From: JAJZSS01 sp964463505
GTDB lineage: Bacteria; Chloroflexota; Anaerolineae; Anaerolineales; UBA4823
DNA: 64,000 nt
Assembly: GCA_964463505.1 (NCBI GenBank)
Contig: CAYXDC010000003.1
Coordinates: 36,033-100,032 of the forward strand
Direction: 5' to 3'
Part shown: piece by piece, positions 16,100-24,641 of the stretch
How positions within the stretch are numbered: position 1 is the stretch's first letter
Layout: each line of letters starts with the position of its first letter
Notes under the pieces: generated by a model
Told to the model about the DNA's origin: nothing
The model's database searches: none
What the model saw: only the letters and a program-made list of their open reading frames with translations
Made by a program: the position numbers and the translations under genes

Positions 16100-18331
16100 C
16101 TAGATGCGTCCTAATGCCTTCAAGATGCGCTCAGGAGTCAAGGGAAACTCATGCATCCAGACCCCGGTGGCATCGTGGACTGCGGCAATCACAGCTGGAG
16201 CCAGGGGCATAAAGGGCATTTCAGCCATGCCGCGCGCTCCCCAGGGCCCACGCGGGTCGGCGAGTTCGAGAATCTGGCTTTGCACACAATCTGGCACATC
16301 CAGCACGGTAGGAATCAAGTAAGTGGAGAGGTGCTGTGTTTGCACATAACCATCTTTCTGGACAAAATTTTCCAGAATTGCATACCCGGCAGCCTGAACC
16401 ACGGCGCCTTCAATTTGCCCCTGGATCTGTTGGGGGTTAATGGCTTTGCCGACATCATTTGTCGATACCACGTCTTTCAAATGCACGTGACCGGTTTCAG
16501 TATCCACTTCCACCAGGACAGCTTGGGCAACATATCCGTAAGAAAAATTGGGCTCGCACTTGCCGGTTTCAGGAGCAAAAGGTGTGGTGGCAGGCGGGCG
16601 ATATTGATAAGTACCAACGGCTGGACGATCTTCAGCCTGCCAGCGTTCCAGGGCCAGGTTGGCCGCGCCGCGGATGGCATTGCCCGCCATAAAAGTCATA
16701 CGAGAAGCTGAGACGCTGCCGGAATTCTTGCTTGTGGCGGTGTCGGAGGCGATCAAGACAACCTTTTCCAGCGGCACGCCAACGGCATCCGCGGTCATCT
16801 GGCAAAAGGCGGTATGGGAACCCTGCCCGACCTCGGCACCGGCGTGCTTAAGAATCACCTTTTCGATATCTGTTTTACCGTATAGCTCGATAATCGCCCA
16901 GCAGTTTTCAGGCGCTCCGAAGGAAAAGCCCACGTTCTTATAGGCGCAAGCAAACCCAACGCCGCGCTTCAGATGAGGTTCGCTGGGTGAAAGATCAAAC
17001 AAACCGTTTTTAGTTGCCGGGCGTGTCCAGCCTGCCGGCAACACCTCTTGCCACCCGCTGGTGCGGGCGCATTCTGCTACAACTTCCGGCAGACTGACTC
17101 CTTTGGGCAGCGGTGTACCGACGGATAGTAGGGAACCTTCGCGCAGTACATTACGCAGACGGATCTCTACCGGGTCCATAGCGAGTTTTTCGGCCAGGCG
17201 GTTCATTTGCGTTTCGGCTGCAAACGCTCCCTGTGGTCCGCCAAAGCCGCGGAAAGCTCCGCCTGGGATATGATTGGTATATACCGCATACGAGTCAACC
17301 TTCACATTGGGGATCTCATAAGGCCCCGTGCACATGAGTGTCGCATTTCCCAATACTTTCGTCGACGTATAGGCATATGCCCCGCCATCGGCGATGACTT
17401 CGACCTCGGCAGCGATAACCTTGCCAGCCCTGGTAGCTCCCCAGCGAGTTTTCACGATATAAGGGTGGCGTTTGTGATGCCCAATGATTGACTCTTCCCG
17501 ACTCCAGATGATCTTAACCGGGCGGTCAATGCCTCTTTGGTGCAGCCGGTAAGTTGCCAGACCTAGCACAATCTGAACCGACATATCTTCGCGCCCACCG
17601 AAGGCGCCGCCAATCGCGGGATAAATGACGCGTACCTGCTCCAGGGGCAAGCCCAGGGAATGAGCTATTTGTTCCTGGTCTTCATGGGTCCACTGGCCTG
17701 CAACCTCAACGGTCACCCGCCCTTGCTCATCCATATAGCTGATCCCGGCTTCAGGCTGCAGGTAAGCATGTTCCTGCGCGGGGGTGTGATACTCACCTTC
17801 CACAATGACATCTGCCTGAGCAAAGGCTGCCTCAGAATCGCCGCTGCGAATGCGGTAATGACAAAATACGTTTGAATCGCGGTCTGGGTGTAGGAGCACG
17901 GCTTCTGGCTGGCGGGCCTGGAGCAAGTCTGTCACCACTGGCAGTTCATCGTAATCCACTTTGATTAAATCACGCGCCTGAGCGGCAATCTCTTCAGTAT
18001 CCGCGATGACCAGAGCTATTTGGTCACCCACAAAACGCACCCGCTCGGCAAAGGGTTTGGTAGAGCCCGGTCCGCACAGCACCGGCTGATCAGGCATGAT
18101 CAGACCATATTCATTTACGGGCACATCTTTAGCCGTAAGAACTGCCAACACGCCTGGTAATGCTTCAGCCGTTGACGTGTCGATGTGGTGGATGATGGCA
18201 TGCGGGCGATTGGCGAACAGGATTTTCATATGGGCCTGGTCAGGCCTGTTGATATCTCCAGGGTAATGAGCCTGACCTGTTACTTTGCTATAGGCATCTA
18301 CGCGCTGGACAGATTGACCGATCGAGGACAT
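16100..18331 (-). CDS. Xanthine-dehydrogenase-family molybdopterin-binding subunit
   Basis: A 743-residue catalytic subunit of a molybdenum hydroxylase. It begins with the a/b-hammerhead domain (residues 1-115) and continues with the two molybdopterin-binding halves. Motifs include GGAFGGREDMS near residue 230, GGAFRGFGGPQGAF near 355, and GARGMAEMPFMPLAPAV near the C-terminus, where the Glu is the general base. It lacks the 2Fe-2S and FAD domains, so it must work with separate subunits such as the FAD/2Fe-2S fusion at 25042-26493. It opens the operon leading to YqeB, YqeC-MocA and MocA, which suggests a selenium-dependent hydroxylase for purines or N-heterocycles. The substrate is not determined. 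Confidence 0.9.
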   Translation of the reverse strand: MSSIGQSVQRVDAYSKVTGQAHYPGDINRPDQAHMKILFANRPHAIIHHIDTSTAEALPGVLAVLTAKDVPVNEYGLIMPDQPVLCGPGSTKPFAERVRFVGDQIALVIADTEEIAAQARDLIKVDYDELPVVTDLLQARQPEAVLLHPDRDSNVFCHYRIRSGDSEAAFAQADVIVEGEYHTPAQEHAYLQPEAGISYMDEQGRVTVEVAGQWTHEDQEQIAHSLGLPLEQVRVIYPAIGGAFGGREDMSVQIVLGLATYRLHQRGIDRPVKIIWSREESIIGHHKRHPYIVKTRWGATRAGKVIAAEVEVIADGGAYAYTSTKVLGNATLMCTGPYEIPNVKVDSYAVYTNHIPGGAFRGFGGPQGAFAAETQMNRLAEKLAMDPVEIRLRNVLREGSLLSVGTPLPKGVSLPEVVAECARTSGWQEVLPAGWTRPATKNGLFDLSPSEPHLKRGVGFACAYKNVGFSFGAPENCWAIIELYGKTDIEKVILKHAGAEVGQGSHTAFCQMTADAVGVPLEKVVLIASDTATSKNSGSVSASRMTFMAGNAIRGAANLALERWQAEDRPAVGTYQYRPPATTPFAPETGKCEPNFSYGYVAQAVLVEVDTETGHVHLKDVVSTNDVGKAINPQQIQGQIEGAVVQAAGYAILENFVQKDGYVQTQHLSTYLIPTVLDVPDCVQSQILELADPRGPWGARGMAEMPFMPLAPAVIAAVHDATGVWMHEFPLTPERILKALGRI

Positions 18332-18372
18332 TGTTCTACTCCAGGGTTAGGCTGTGATTATTGAATACATAT

Positions 18373-18480
18373 GTAATTCGCTATAAGTAGCTTAACAAAT
18401 CGGGCTCTCAACCAGCGAATTACTTAAGTAAAACGCCTGGCAACAAGTTAGGTTTGGCTAAGTTTCTTTTGGCGTTTTAC
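18373..18480 (+). repeat. 108-bp two-hairpin repeat, copy A
   Basis: The element consists of two inverted-repeat modules in tandem. The first is bounded by GTAATTCGCT (18373-18382) and AGCGAATTAC (18414-18423), the second by GTAAAACGCC (18428-18437) and GGCGTTTTAC (18471-18480). The same 108-bp unit occurs in reverse orientation at 62725-62832 with six mismatches by my comparison. It lies in the 259-bp space between the divergently transcribed hydroxylase and phosphatase genes and encodes no protein. It could be a small non-autonomous mobile element, a REP-like repeat or a structured RNA. Confidence 0.85.
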
Positions 18481-18590
18481 TATATCATGAATGATTATAC
18501 CTCTCGTTTATTTGAGGTCTTGCCCGATCACAACGCTTGGGGTATAAACATGCTGCTATATTCGATCTTAGTATTAGTTGAGTTAATGCT

Positions 18591-19316
18591 ATGCAGCTTT
18601 ATTTCATCCGCCATGGTCAATCCACCAATAACCTGCTTTGGGAACAAACCAGCACCAGCAATGGCCGCAGTATGGACCCGGAATTGACTGATAACGGCTG
18701 GCGGCAAGCGCGTCGCCTGGCCAAGTATTTGCGCGAGAATCAGGGTACCACTCCTACGGATAGCCGCGACTCACACAATGCCTATGGCTTTGGATTAACC
18801 CATCTATACAGCAGCCTGATGGTCCGAGCAGTTGCGACCGGCAGCCAGGTCACCCGCGCTTTGAATTTGCCCCTGGTGGGCTGGCTGGATTTACATGAAG
18901 AAGGCGGAATTTATTTGAATGATCCACAATCCGGAGAACCGGTAGGGTATCCTGGGAAAACCCAGGCTTATTTTGCTTCACACTACCCGGAGTTAGTCTT
19001 GCAGGATGGTGTCGCCAAAGAAGGGTGGTGGAATCGCCCATTAGAAACATCTTCAGAAAGCGCGGCGCGTGCCCGACGCTTTTTGGATGAGCTGCTGCGC
19101 AAACATGGCAATACCACGGATAGGGTGGCGGTCTTTAGCCATGGTGGATTTTACAATGCCTTCATGCGCCAGGTCCTGGGATTGCCGGGTGAGACGCGCA
19201 AGATTTGGTTCCAGATCAATAACACAGCCATTACCCGCCTGGATTTCAGTGAGGGAGAAGTCATTGCAGTGTATCTAAATCGGGTCGATTTTCTGCCCGC
19301 AGACTTGATTACATAA
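18591..19316 (+). CDS. Histidine phosphatase (phosphoglycerate-mutase-like) family protein
   Basis: A 241-residue cytoplasmic protein of the branch-1 histidine phosphatase family. The catalytic signature FIRHGQSTNN lies at residues 4-13, and the second catalytic His is in VAVFSHGGFYNAFM near residue 182. The stretch of about 40 residues after the RHG motif is longer than in the small mutases, so it is a phosphatase of unknown substrate rather than a glycolytic mutase. It converges with the EamA transporter gene and their stops overlap by 8 bases. The repeat copy A is upstream. Confidence 0.9.
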   Translation: MQLYFIRHGQSTNNLLWEQTSTSNGRSMDPELTDNGWRQARRLAKYLRENQGTTPTDSRDSHNAYGFGLTHLYSSLMVRAVATGSQVTRALNLPLVGWLDLHEEGGIYLNDPQSGEPVGYPGKTQAYFASHYPELVLQDGVAKEGWWNRPLETSSESAARARRFLDELLRKHGNTTDRVAVFSHGGFYNAFMRQVLGLPGETRKIWFQINNTAITRLDFSEGEVIAVYLNRVDFLPADLIT

Positions 19317-20226
19317 CCTTTTTACGGGAAAAAGCCGGACTTTCTGCCAGGTATACACCCACCAAGATCAAACCTCCGCCGCTGATTAGAGCAGGGTGGA
19401 TATGCTCCCCGACCAAGATTGCAGCAGCGATCACCGCGATGACCGGCTCAATGTTCTGGATCGCAGCCAGAGACGATGCTGGGGCGCGCTGGAGGGCTCG
19501 GGTATAGATCAGGTGCGCAATCCCGGTGCATAATATTCCAATTACAAGTAAATTTAGCCAGGTTATGAGTGGGAGGTGGGCCAGCTCCAACCATCCATCT
19601 TGTTGGATCCATAAGGGTAAACAGAACAAGACCCCTACCAACATCATCACACTGGCAGTGATGATCGCAGGGCGATTGGATCCCACAATCCGGTTCAAAA
19701 TCGAGTAGACTGCCCAGATCACTGCCGATGCCAGAACCAGCAGACTGCCTTGCGTCACGAGCTCCCCACCGTTGAACCAATTGGACACCCCATTGGTTGA
19801 AACCACCGCTGCACCCGTTGTTGCCAGCAAGACGCCGCTGCTTTGAAGCAAGTTGAGGCGTTCTCTCAGGAAAACTGCTCCCAACAAGACGATAAAAACA
19901 GGTGCTGTGGACGCCAGGAAGGCTGCTGCGCCCGCTGCAGATGTAACCTGACCATTGACTTGTAAGAGCTGATGCAGCGTGACCCCGACGAACCCCAGCA
20001 GAGTCATGGCAGGTAAGTCCTTCCAGTGCAGGCTGCTCCAGAGCTTTTGCTGGCCAGCAACTAAGAAAAGAAGCGCGCCACCCAAACCGAACCGCACTAC
20101 AATCAAGGTAAGCGGGGAAACATCTTGTAACGCTAATTTGATCAAGGGGAAAGATATCGCCCACAAGGCGATGGCGATTGCGGTTTCGATCTGAGCCAGG
20201 CGATTGGTTGGGTTCGCCAATTTCAC
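19309..20226 (-). CDS. EamA/DMT-family transporter
   Basis: An integral membrane protein of about 305 residues with ten predicted helices in two EamA repeats, the usual size for drug/metabolite exporters such as RhaT or YdcZ-like proteins. The second repeat is marked by ALQRAPASSLAAIQNIEPVIAV (shown in part: LAAIQNIEPVIAV), a conserved DMT stretch. I prefer a GTG start at 20226, preceded by GAGG, which lies just outside the tetR coding end. An ATG at 20265 would overlap tetR by 26 bases and has no ribosome site. The gene is the last in an operon with a small membrane protein and a TetR regulator, so it is probably the exporter that the regulator controls. The substrate is unknown. Confidence 0.85.
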   Translation of the reverse strand: MKLANPTNRLAQIETAIAIALWAISFPLIKLALQDVSPLTLIVVRFGLGGALLFLVAGQQKLWSSLHWKDLPAMTLLGFVGVTLHQLLQVNGQVTSAAGAAAFLASTAPVFIVLLGAVFLRERLNLLQSSGVLLATTGAAVVSTNGVSNWFNGGELVTQGSLLVLASAVIWAVYSILNRIVGSNRPAIITASVMMLVGVLFCLPLWIQQDGWLELAHLPLITWLNLLVIGILCTGIAHLIYTRALQRAPASSLAAIQNIEPVIAVIAAAILVGEHIHPALISGGGLILVGVYLAESPAFSRKKVM

Positions 20227-20239
20227 TTTATTACCAGCC

Positions 20240-20845
20240 TCACCTGGAACTCTGTGCCAGGCCATCCAGATAAATCAATACCAGATGATCGATTACTTCA
20301 GCAGGTGGGGGTAATTCAGTCGCATGGGCTGGAAAGAAGTAGGGATACATCATTCCCAGTAGCGACCAGGTTGCCAGGGCAGGATTGAGCGGACGCAGTT
20401 CGCCCTTCTGGATTCCCTGCTCGATAACTGACTGGATTTTCCCGATGAATTTTTCGTGGTAGTCGCGGTGAAAATTTTTCCTGGCTGGGGAGCTGATCTG
20501 AGCCATCTCCTGGCTGGCAAGGCGAATCGCCGCGCGTTGGTCCTGTGGCCAGGCCAGAATCGTGTGTACCAGGGCCTGGATCTGTTCCCGGCTGGTGGTT
20601 TGTCCCTCGACAGCCGCGTCGATCAGAACTTCAATTTCATTGAGTAGCTCGTTTAATACCGCCAGAAATAGTTCTTCTTTATCTTGAAAATGATAGTAAA
20701 GAGCGGCTTTTGAGACCCCCACCGCCCGTGCCAATACGCTCATTGACAGGCCACGATAGCCTTGTTCAATGAATAAGGCGCGGGCGGTGGTCAGGATCTC
20801 CTGGCGCATGTGTTTTGGTTCACCATTCGATCCTTGCAGTGTCAT
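20240..20845 (-). CDS. TetR/AcrR-family transcriptional regulator
   Basis: A 201-residue repressor-type regulator. The N-terminal helix-turn-helix lies at about residues 14-60 (ILTTARALFIEQGYRGLSM, then VGVSKAALYYHFQDKEELF). The C-terminal ligand domain is all helical. It stands between a small membrane protein gene and an EamA exporter gene on the minus strand. A near-perfect TetR-type palindrome at 21356-21373, just before the first gene of this operon, suggests that the regulator controls its own operon. An AAGGGA ribosome site supports the ATG at 20845. The inducer is unknown. Confidence 0.93.
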   Translation of the reverse strand: MTLQGSNGEPKHMRQEILTTARALFIEQGYRGLSMSVLARAVGVSKAALYYHFQDKEELFLAVLNELLNEIEVLIDAAVEGQTTSREQIQALVHTILAWPQDQRAAIRLASQEMAQISSPARKNFHRDYHEKFIGKIQSVIEQGIQKGELRPLNPALATWSLLGMMYPYFFPAHATELPPPAEVIDHLVLIYLDGLAQSSR

Positions 20846-20857
20846 ACAAGTTTTCCC

Positions 20858-21316
20858 TTAACCAAAACTTGGGAAGAGTGGTCGAGCCCAGGGCATGCCC
20901 ATCAGGATCACCAACAATGCCAGACCGAGCCAAATGGCGGCCAAACGATGTTTTTTATTCGGTTTATCAGCTTTGCGAGGCAGGATAGTGCCCAGGTGCG
21001 CAAAAACGACTGCCAGCAGCATAAAGACAGCGTGTTCAACGGCGAAAAAGCGTATCTCACTCTGACCCATGACGGTGCCCATATCAAAATTTTGGAAAGC
21101 CTTTAAGCCTACCGGACTAAAAGCCAGATAAAGCACTAAACCAACGAGGAGCTGTATATCCACGGACATCGCAAAGAATGAGCCAATCTTACGATCCGCT
21201 GGGATCCAGGCCTGCTTGCCAAACCAGCCGATGAATGCTCGCAGAACGGCCAGGGCGCCCAGGATGACCACCACCCAGCGCAGAATATTATGAATAGCCA
21301 AAATCGTATCGTACAT
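20858..21316 (-). CDS. Small four-helix membrane protein of unknown function
   Basis: A 152-residue integral membrane protein with four hydrophobic segments at about residues 9-30, 47-66, 88-110 and 126-146. Conserved-looking polar positions are HNILRW at residues 9-14, a His in EHAVFML and a His in FAHLG. I recognise it only as a kind of small membrane protein that resembles cytochrome-b-like bundles; histidine pairs within helices could bind haem, but this is not shown. It is the first gene of the TetR operon, with a strong GGAGG ribosome site and the palindromic operator 40 bases upstream. Confidence 0.75.
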   Translation of the reverse strand: MYDTILAIHNILRWVVVILGALAVLRAFIGWFGKQAWIPADRKIGSFFAMSVDIQLLVGLVLYLAFSPVGLKAFQNFDMGTVMGQSEIRFFAVEHAVFMLLAVVFAHLGTILPRKADKPNKKHRLAAIWLGLALLVILMGMPWARPLFPSFG

Positions 21317-21355
21317 AGGAAAACCTCCGGAAGAATTATTTAGAATTCGGCTTAC

Positions 21356-21373
21356 TTACCGACCGGTCAGTAA
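21356..21373 (-). promoter_or_regulatory. TetR-type operator palindrome at the head of the regulator/exporter operon
   Basis: The 18-bp sequence TTACCGACC-GGTCAGTAA is an inverted repeat with one mismatch, of the ACCGACCGGT type bound by TetR/AcrR regulators. It lies 40 bases upstream of the first gene. On the minus strand it sits between TTGCAC and TAAGTA, which could be the -35 and -10 boxes with 18 bases between them. Repressor binding there would block the promoter. Confidence 0.75.
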
Positions 21374-21549
21374 GCAGTGCAATCTTACCAGAATTATCCT
21401 GAAAAGTCCATTAACATTGGCTAAATTTCCTTGTTTTACGTTATCCTATCCAGTCGTTAAATCTACTGCATGGTTATCCCGAAGCCGGGTTTTATGTTAC
21501 GATTCAGTCAAGTACACACCACAAATTCATCTAAAAAAGGGAAAAGCAT

Positions 21550-22899
21550 ATGTCTGAGATATCCAATGAGGAAATTCTATCGCTTTCATTGGAGCACGGT
21601 TTCTGGACCTGGTCGGCGCAAGGCAAGGTCGCACCTATCCCTGTGGAACGCGCCGAGGGGGTCTATTTTTGGGATATAAACGGGAAACGCTATCTCGATT
21701 TCAATTCAATGGTGATGTGCGTAAACATTGGGCATGGCAACCAGCATGTGATCAATGCGATCATTGAGCAAGCGCGTGCTTTGCCCTTTGCCGGTCCGCC
21801 CATGGCAACCCGCCCGCGCGCCAGGCTGGGCAAATTGCTGTCCGAGATCACGCCCGGCAACCTGGACCGATTTCTATTTACCCTGGGAGGCGCAGATGCC
21901 AATGAAAATGCAGTTAAGCTGGCGCGTGCTTTCACTGGCAAACATAAAATTCTAACTCGTTACCGGTCTTATCATGGCGCTACTGCCGGAGCGATGGCCC
22001 TTACTGGTGACCCGCGCCGCCTGGTGTGGGAGCCAAATCTGATGCCGGGGGTGGTGCATTTCCTCGATCCCTATCGCTACCGGTCCACCTTCCACCGCAA
22101 TCGCCCGGAAGTTTCGGAGGCAGAATTTACCCAGGATTATCTGGCCCATCTGGAAGAAATCATCACTTATGAAGGACCACATACTATAGCTGCCATTTTG
22201 ATGGAAACCGTGACCGGCACCAATGGGATCATCATCCCACCCCAGGGTTATATGCAGGGTGTACGCGAATTGTGTGACCGTTACGGCATTCTGATGATTG
22301 CTGATGAAGTGATGAGCGGTTTTGGTCGCACGGGGAAGTGGTTTGCCATCCAGCATTGGGATGTGACCCCCGATCTGATGACGATGGCCAAAGGATTGAC
22401 ATCCGCCTATGCTCCACTGGGGGCGGTAGCTATGCGTCCGGAGATTGCTGAATTCTTTAATGAGCGTGTCTATCAAGGTGGTTTGACATACAACTCACAC
22501 CCGATCTCGCTCGCAGCAGCAGCCGCCAATATTGAAGTCTTGCGAGATGAGCATTTGGTGGAACACGCCGCAGCGCTTGCGCCGGCGCTTAAGCGCATGC
22601 TGACCGATTTAGGCGAGCAACATCCCTCTGTAGGTGATGTGCGCTCGATTGGTCTGTTTGGGATCATCGAGCTGGTCAAAAACCGGGCTACACGTGAGCC
22701 ACTCGCCCCATTCAATGGCTCCAGCCCGGAGATGGTCAGTATTCGCAAATCTCTCCTGGAGCATGGTTTATATATCAGCCCGCACTGGCACACATTGCTG
22801 ATAATTCCCCCTTTGATTATTACCGAAGAACAGCTGGCAGAAGGGATGGGGATGATTGATGAAGCGCTGGAGATTGCCGACCGAGTGGTAACCGGTTAA
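21550..22899 (+). CDS. Class III PLP-dependent aminotransferase
   Basis: A 449-residue fold-type I enzyme. The signature is complete: ADEVMSGFGRTGKWFAIQHW near residues 249-268 with the PLP-contacting Asp, and the Schiff-base Lys in MTMAKGLTSAYAPLGAV near residue 280. It is of the omega-aminotransferase group (taurine-pyruvate or beta-alanine-type), which moves amino groups from omega-amino compounds; the donor cannot be named from sequence. A GAAAAGC ribosome region precedes the ATG. Its 3' end overlaps the convergent 575-residue gene by 4 bases. Link with the molybdenum-hydroxylase operon next door is possible but not shown. Confidence 0.92.
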   Translation: MSEISNEEILSLSLEHGFWTWSAQGKVAPIPVERAEGVYFWDINGKRYLDFNSMVMCVNIGHGNQHVINAIIEQARALPFAGPPMATRPRARLGKLLSEITPGNLDRFLFTLGGADANENAVKLARAFTGKHKILTRYRSYHGATAGAMALTGDPRRLVWEPNLMPGVVHFLDPYRYRSTFHRNRPEVSEAEFTQDYLAHLEEIITYEGPHTIAAILMETVTGTNGIIIPPQGYMQGVRELCDRYGILMIADEVMSGFGRTGKWFAIQHWDVTPDLMTMAKGLTSAYAPLGAVAMRPEIAEFFNERVYQGGLTYNSHPISLAAAAANIEVLRDEHLVEHAAALAPALKRMLTDLGEQHPSVGDVRSIGLFGIIELVKNRATREPLAPFNGSSPEMVSIRKSLLEHGLYISPHWHTLLIIPPLIITEEQLAEGMGMIDEALEIADRVVTG

Positions 22900-24623
22900 T
22901 TCGGGGTGCGTTGCAGACGTTCTTTTTCTGCTTTGAATATGCGGTTTAGAATGGCGATACTGGCGGCATACGTGGCATCCATACCTGCATAAGAAAGGCT
23001 GCGTGCGCCTAGGTTTTTCCCTTTGCTCAGTGGGGTGTCTGAAGCGTAGTGAATAACGCCAAGATCGAACCCCAGCCCATACAGGTTGACAATTTCGTTG
23101 ACCGGATGGCGCTGGGGTCGATACATTTCATAGACTGCCGATAAATACGGGCCAGCTTCCATCTCGATATCCGTATATCCTTCCCGGTAAAACACATCCA
23201 TATAGCGGGCATTTTGCAGAAATGTACCTTGCACCGTGACAGCTTTCTGGTTGTCCAGGACTGTTCCAATAGAAATAAAGGGCGTCACATCGCCGGCGCT
23301 GATGCAATTGGCGAAAAGAAATGTATTGTGCGAATGTTCGTCATGCACCACATTCGGGATCATCACATCGCCTACAACGCCATTCAGGGTGGCAGCTTTA
23401 CCCATTACATACACTCCCAGGACGGAACCTACTGTTTCGGCTATTTCACTCAGGATTTGATATGCCCCCAATCCAAGTGGGTAGTCCACGTTCAGGATTA
23501 AAGCCTGGCTGTTGCGAAACAAACCGCGCGCCTCAGGTGTGGCCGCGAGGTGCAGACGAGGATCTAACTGGGCGCACTCCAGGCGGCTAAGGTCCACAAC
23601 CTGCGCTTCAACATCGAAGAAATTTTCGCTGGGGATACGCAGGATGCCGCAATCTCGCTCGCGGAGATTCTGCTCCTGAACCTGTTTTTGCCCATCTGCC
23701 GTTTGCTGGTATTTTTTCTGGACATAATATAGAAAGTTCTGCGGATCGGTGTTCGAGTGCCCCGATTGAATATCCTGCCATTCATTGAGCAAGCCTTTAT
23801 TGCCTGAGAGCTCCAGATAGCTCAATAATTGCTCTTGAATGGAAACTGCCTGGGCGGTGATTAAGTTCAATAGGCTATGCGTATTGCTCGAGACAAAATA
23901 AACTGGCCTTTCCCGCAAGCCTGGGACAGCTCTGACAATTTGATCCCACCAGGCACGCGTGGCGCGGCGGTATTCTGTTAAAGAGCTGCTGAGCAGGCGC
24001 ACGCGTAAATCGCGTGGATTCTGTTGAATTTTTTCCAGATTACTCGCAAAGGCCTCATCCCAAATGACCGAAAGCCGGTCGAGATCTTCTTCGGGGATAT
24101 CCAGGGCATCCAATACCGTTTGGTAACCATCTGCTGTCCGGCAGAGTTCGGCTACATGCGCCTGCGCAGGCAAGCGCTGCAGGCGTTGGTGAATTTTATT
24201 CCACTCTAATTGGTACGCGATCAGGATGGGGATCAGGTCGTCTATGTCCGAGCGGCTGGAGATCACGCAAGCCAGAATTTCATTGCCATCATAATAGTAG
24301 CGTCGCCTGCGTGCGGCAGCACCTACAGGTTGCCATTCCTGTACATTCCCAAAGCCGGTGGCGTTAAAGACAGCTTTGCCCTGGCCCATGACGACCAGGC
24401 GTGTATCTGCAATCTCTGGAGGCAGGCGCAGCAGTCCGTAGATAAAGGCCGACATATCCGGTTCGGGAGCGCGCGCTGCAGGATGGAGCAGGGAATTCAT
24501 CCCGGCGTGAACTTCTTCCAGGGTGCGTATTCGCACCTCGCCCGTTGAACGCAGCAACGAATAATAGGTGCGTTGGTAGAGATCAATGCTTTCCGATTCG
24601 GTCGTCGGTACAGTACGTTCCAT
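22896..24623 (-). CDS. Uncharacterised 575-residue protein with a phosphorylase-superfamily-like C-terminal region
   Basis: No signal peptide or membrane segment. Residues 1-360 are mainly helical and unfamiliar, beginning YQRTYYSLLRSTGEVRIR. The C-terminal region (about 370-565) has features of the nucleoside phosphorylase/uridine phosphorylase superfamily: a strand and Gly-rich turn (LGVYVMGKAATLNGVVGDV near 402-420), a MIPNVVHDEHSHN stretch, and an IEMEAGPYLSAV segment near 486-497 resembling the conserved Met-Glu that contacts ribose. The protein may belong to DUF6909; that assignment is from memory. It ends a long minus-strand operon of molybdenum hydroxylase genes, so a role in purine or nucleoside turnover would fit. 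Function is inferred only. Confidence 0.75.
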   Translation of the reverse strand: MERTVPTTESESIDLYQRTYYSLLRSTGEVRIRTLEEVHAGMNSLLHPAARAPEPDMSAFIYGLLRLPPEIADTRLVVMGQGKAVFNATGFGNVQEWQPVGAAARRRRYYYDGNEILACVISSRSDIDDLIPILIAYQLEWNKIHQRLQRLPAQAHVAELCRTADGYQTVLDALDIPEEDLDRLSVIWDEAFASNLEKIQQNPRDLRVRLLSSSLTEYRRATRAWWDQIVRAVPGLRERPVYFVSSNTHSLLNLITAQAVSIQEQLLSYLELSGNKGLLNEWQDIQSGHSNTDPQNFLYYVQKKYQQTADGQKQVQEQNLRERDCGILRIPSENFFDVEAQVVDLSRLECAQLDPRLHLAATPEARGLFRNSQALILNVDYPLGLGAYQILSEIAETVGSVLGVYVMGKAATLNGVVGDVMIPNVVHDEHSHNTFLFANCISAGDVTPFISIGTVLDNQKAVTVQGTFLQNARYMDVFYREGYTDIEMEAGPYLSAVYEMYRPQRHPVNEIVNLYGLGFDLGVIHYASDTPLSKGKNLGARSLSYAGMDATYAASIAILNRIFKAEKERLQRTPN

Positions 24624-24641
24624 AAATAGGTCTGTAGAATC

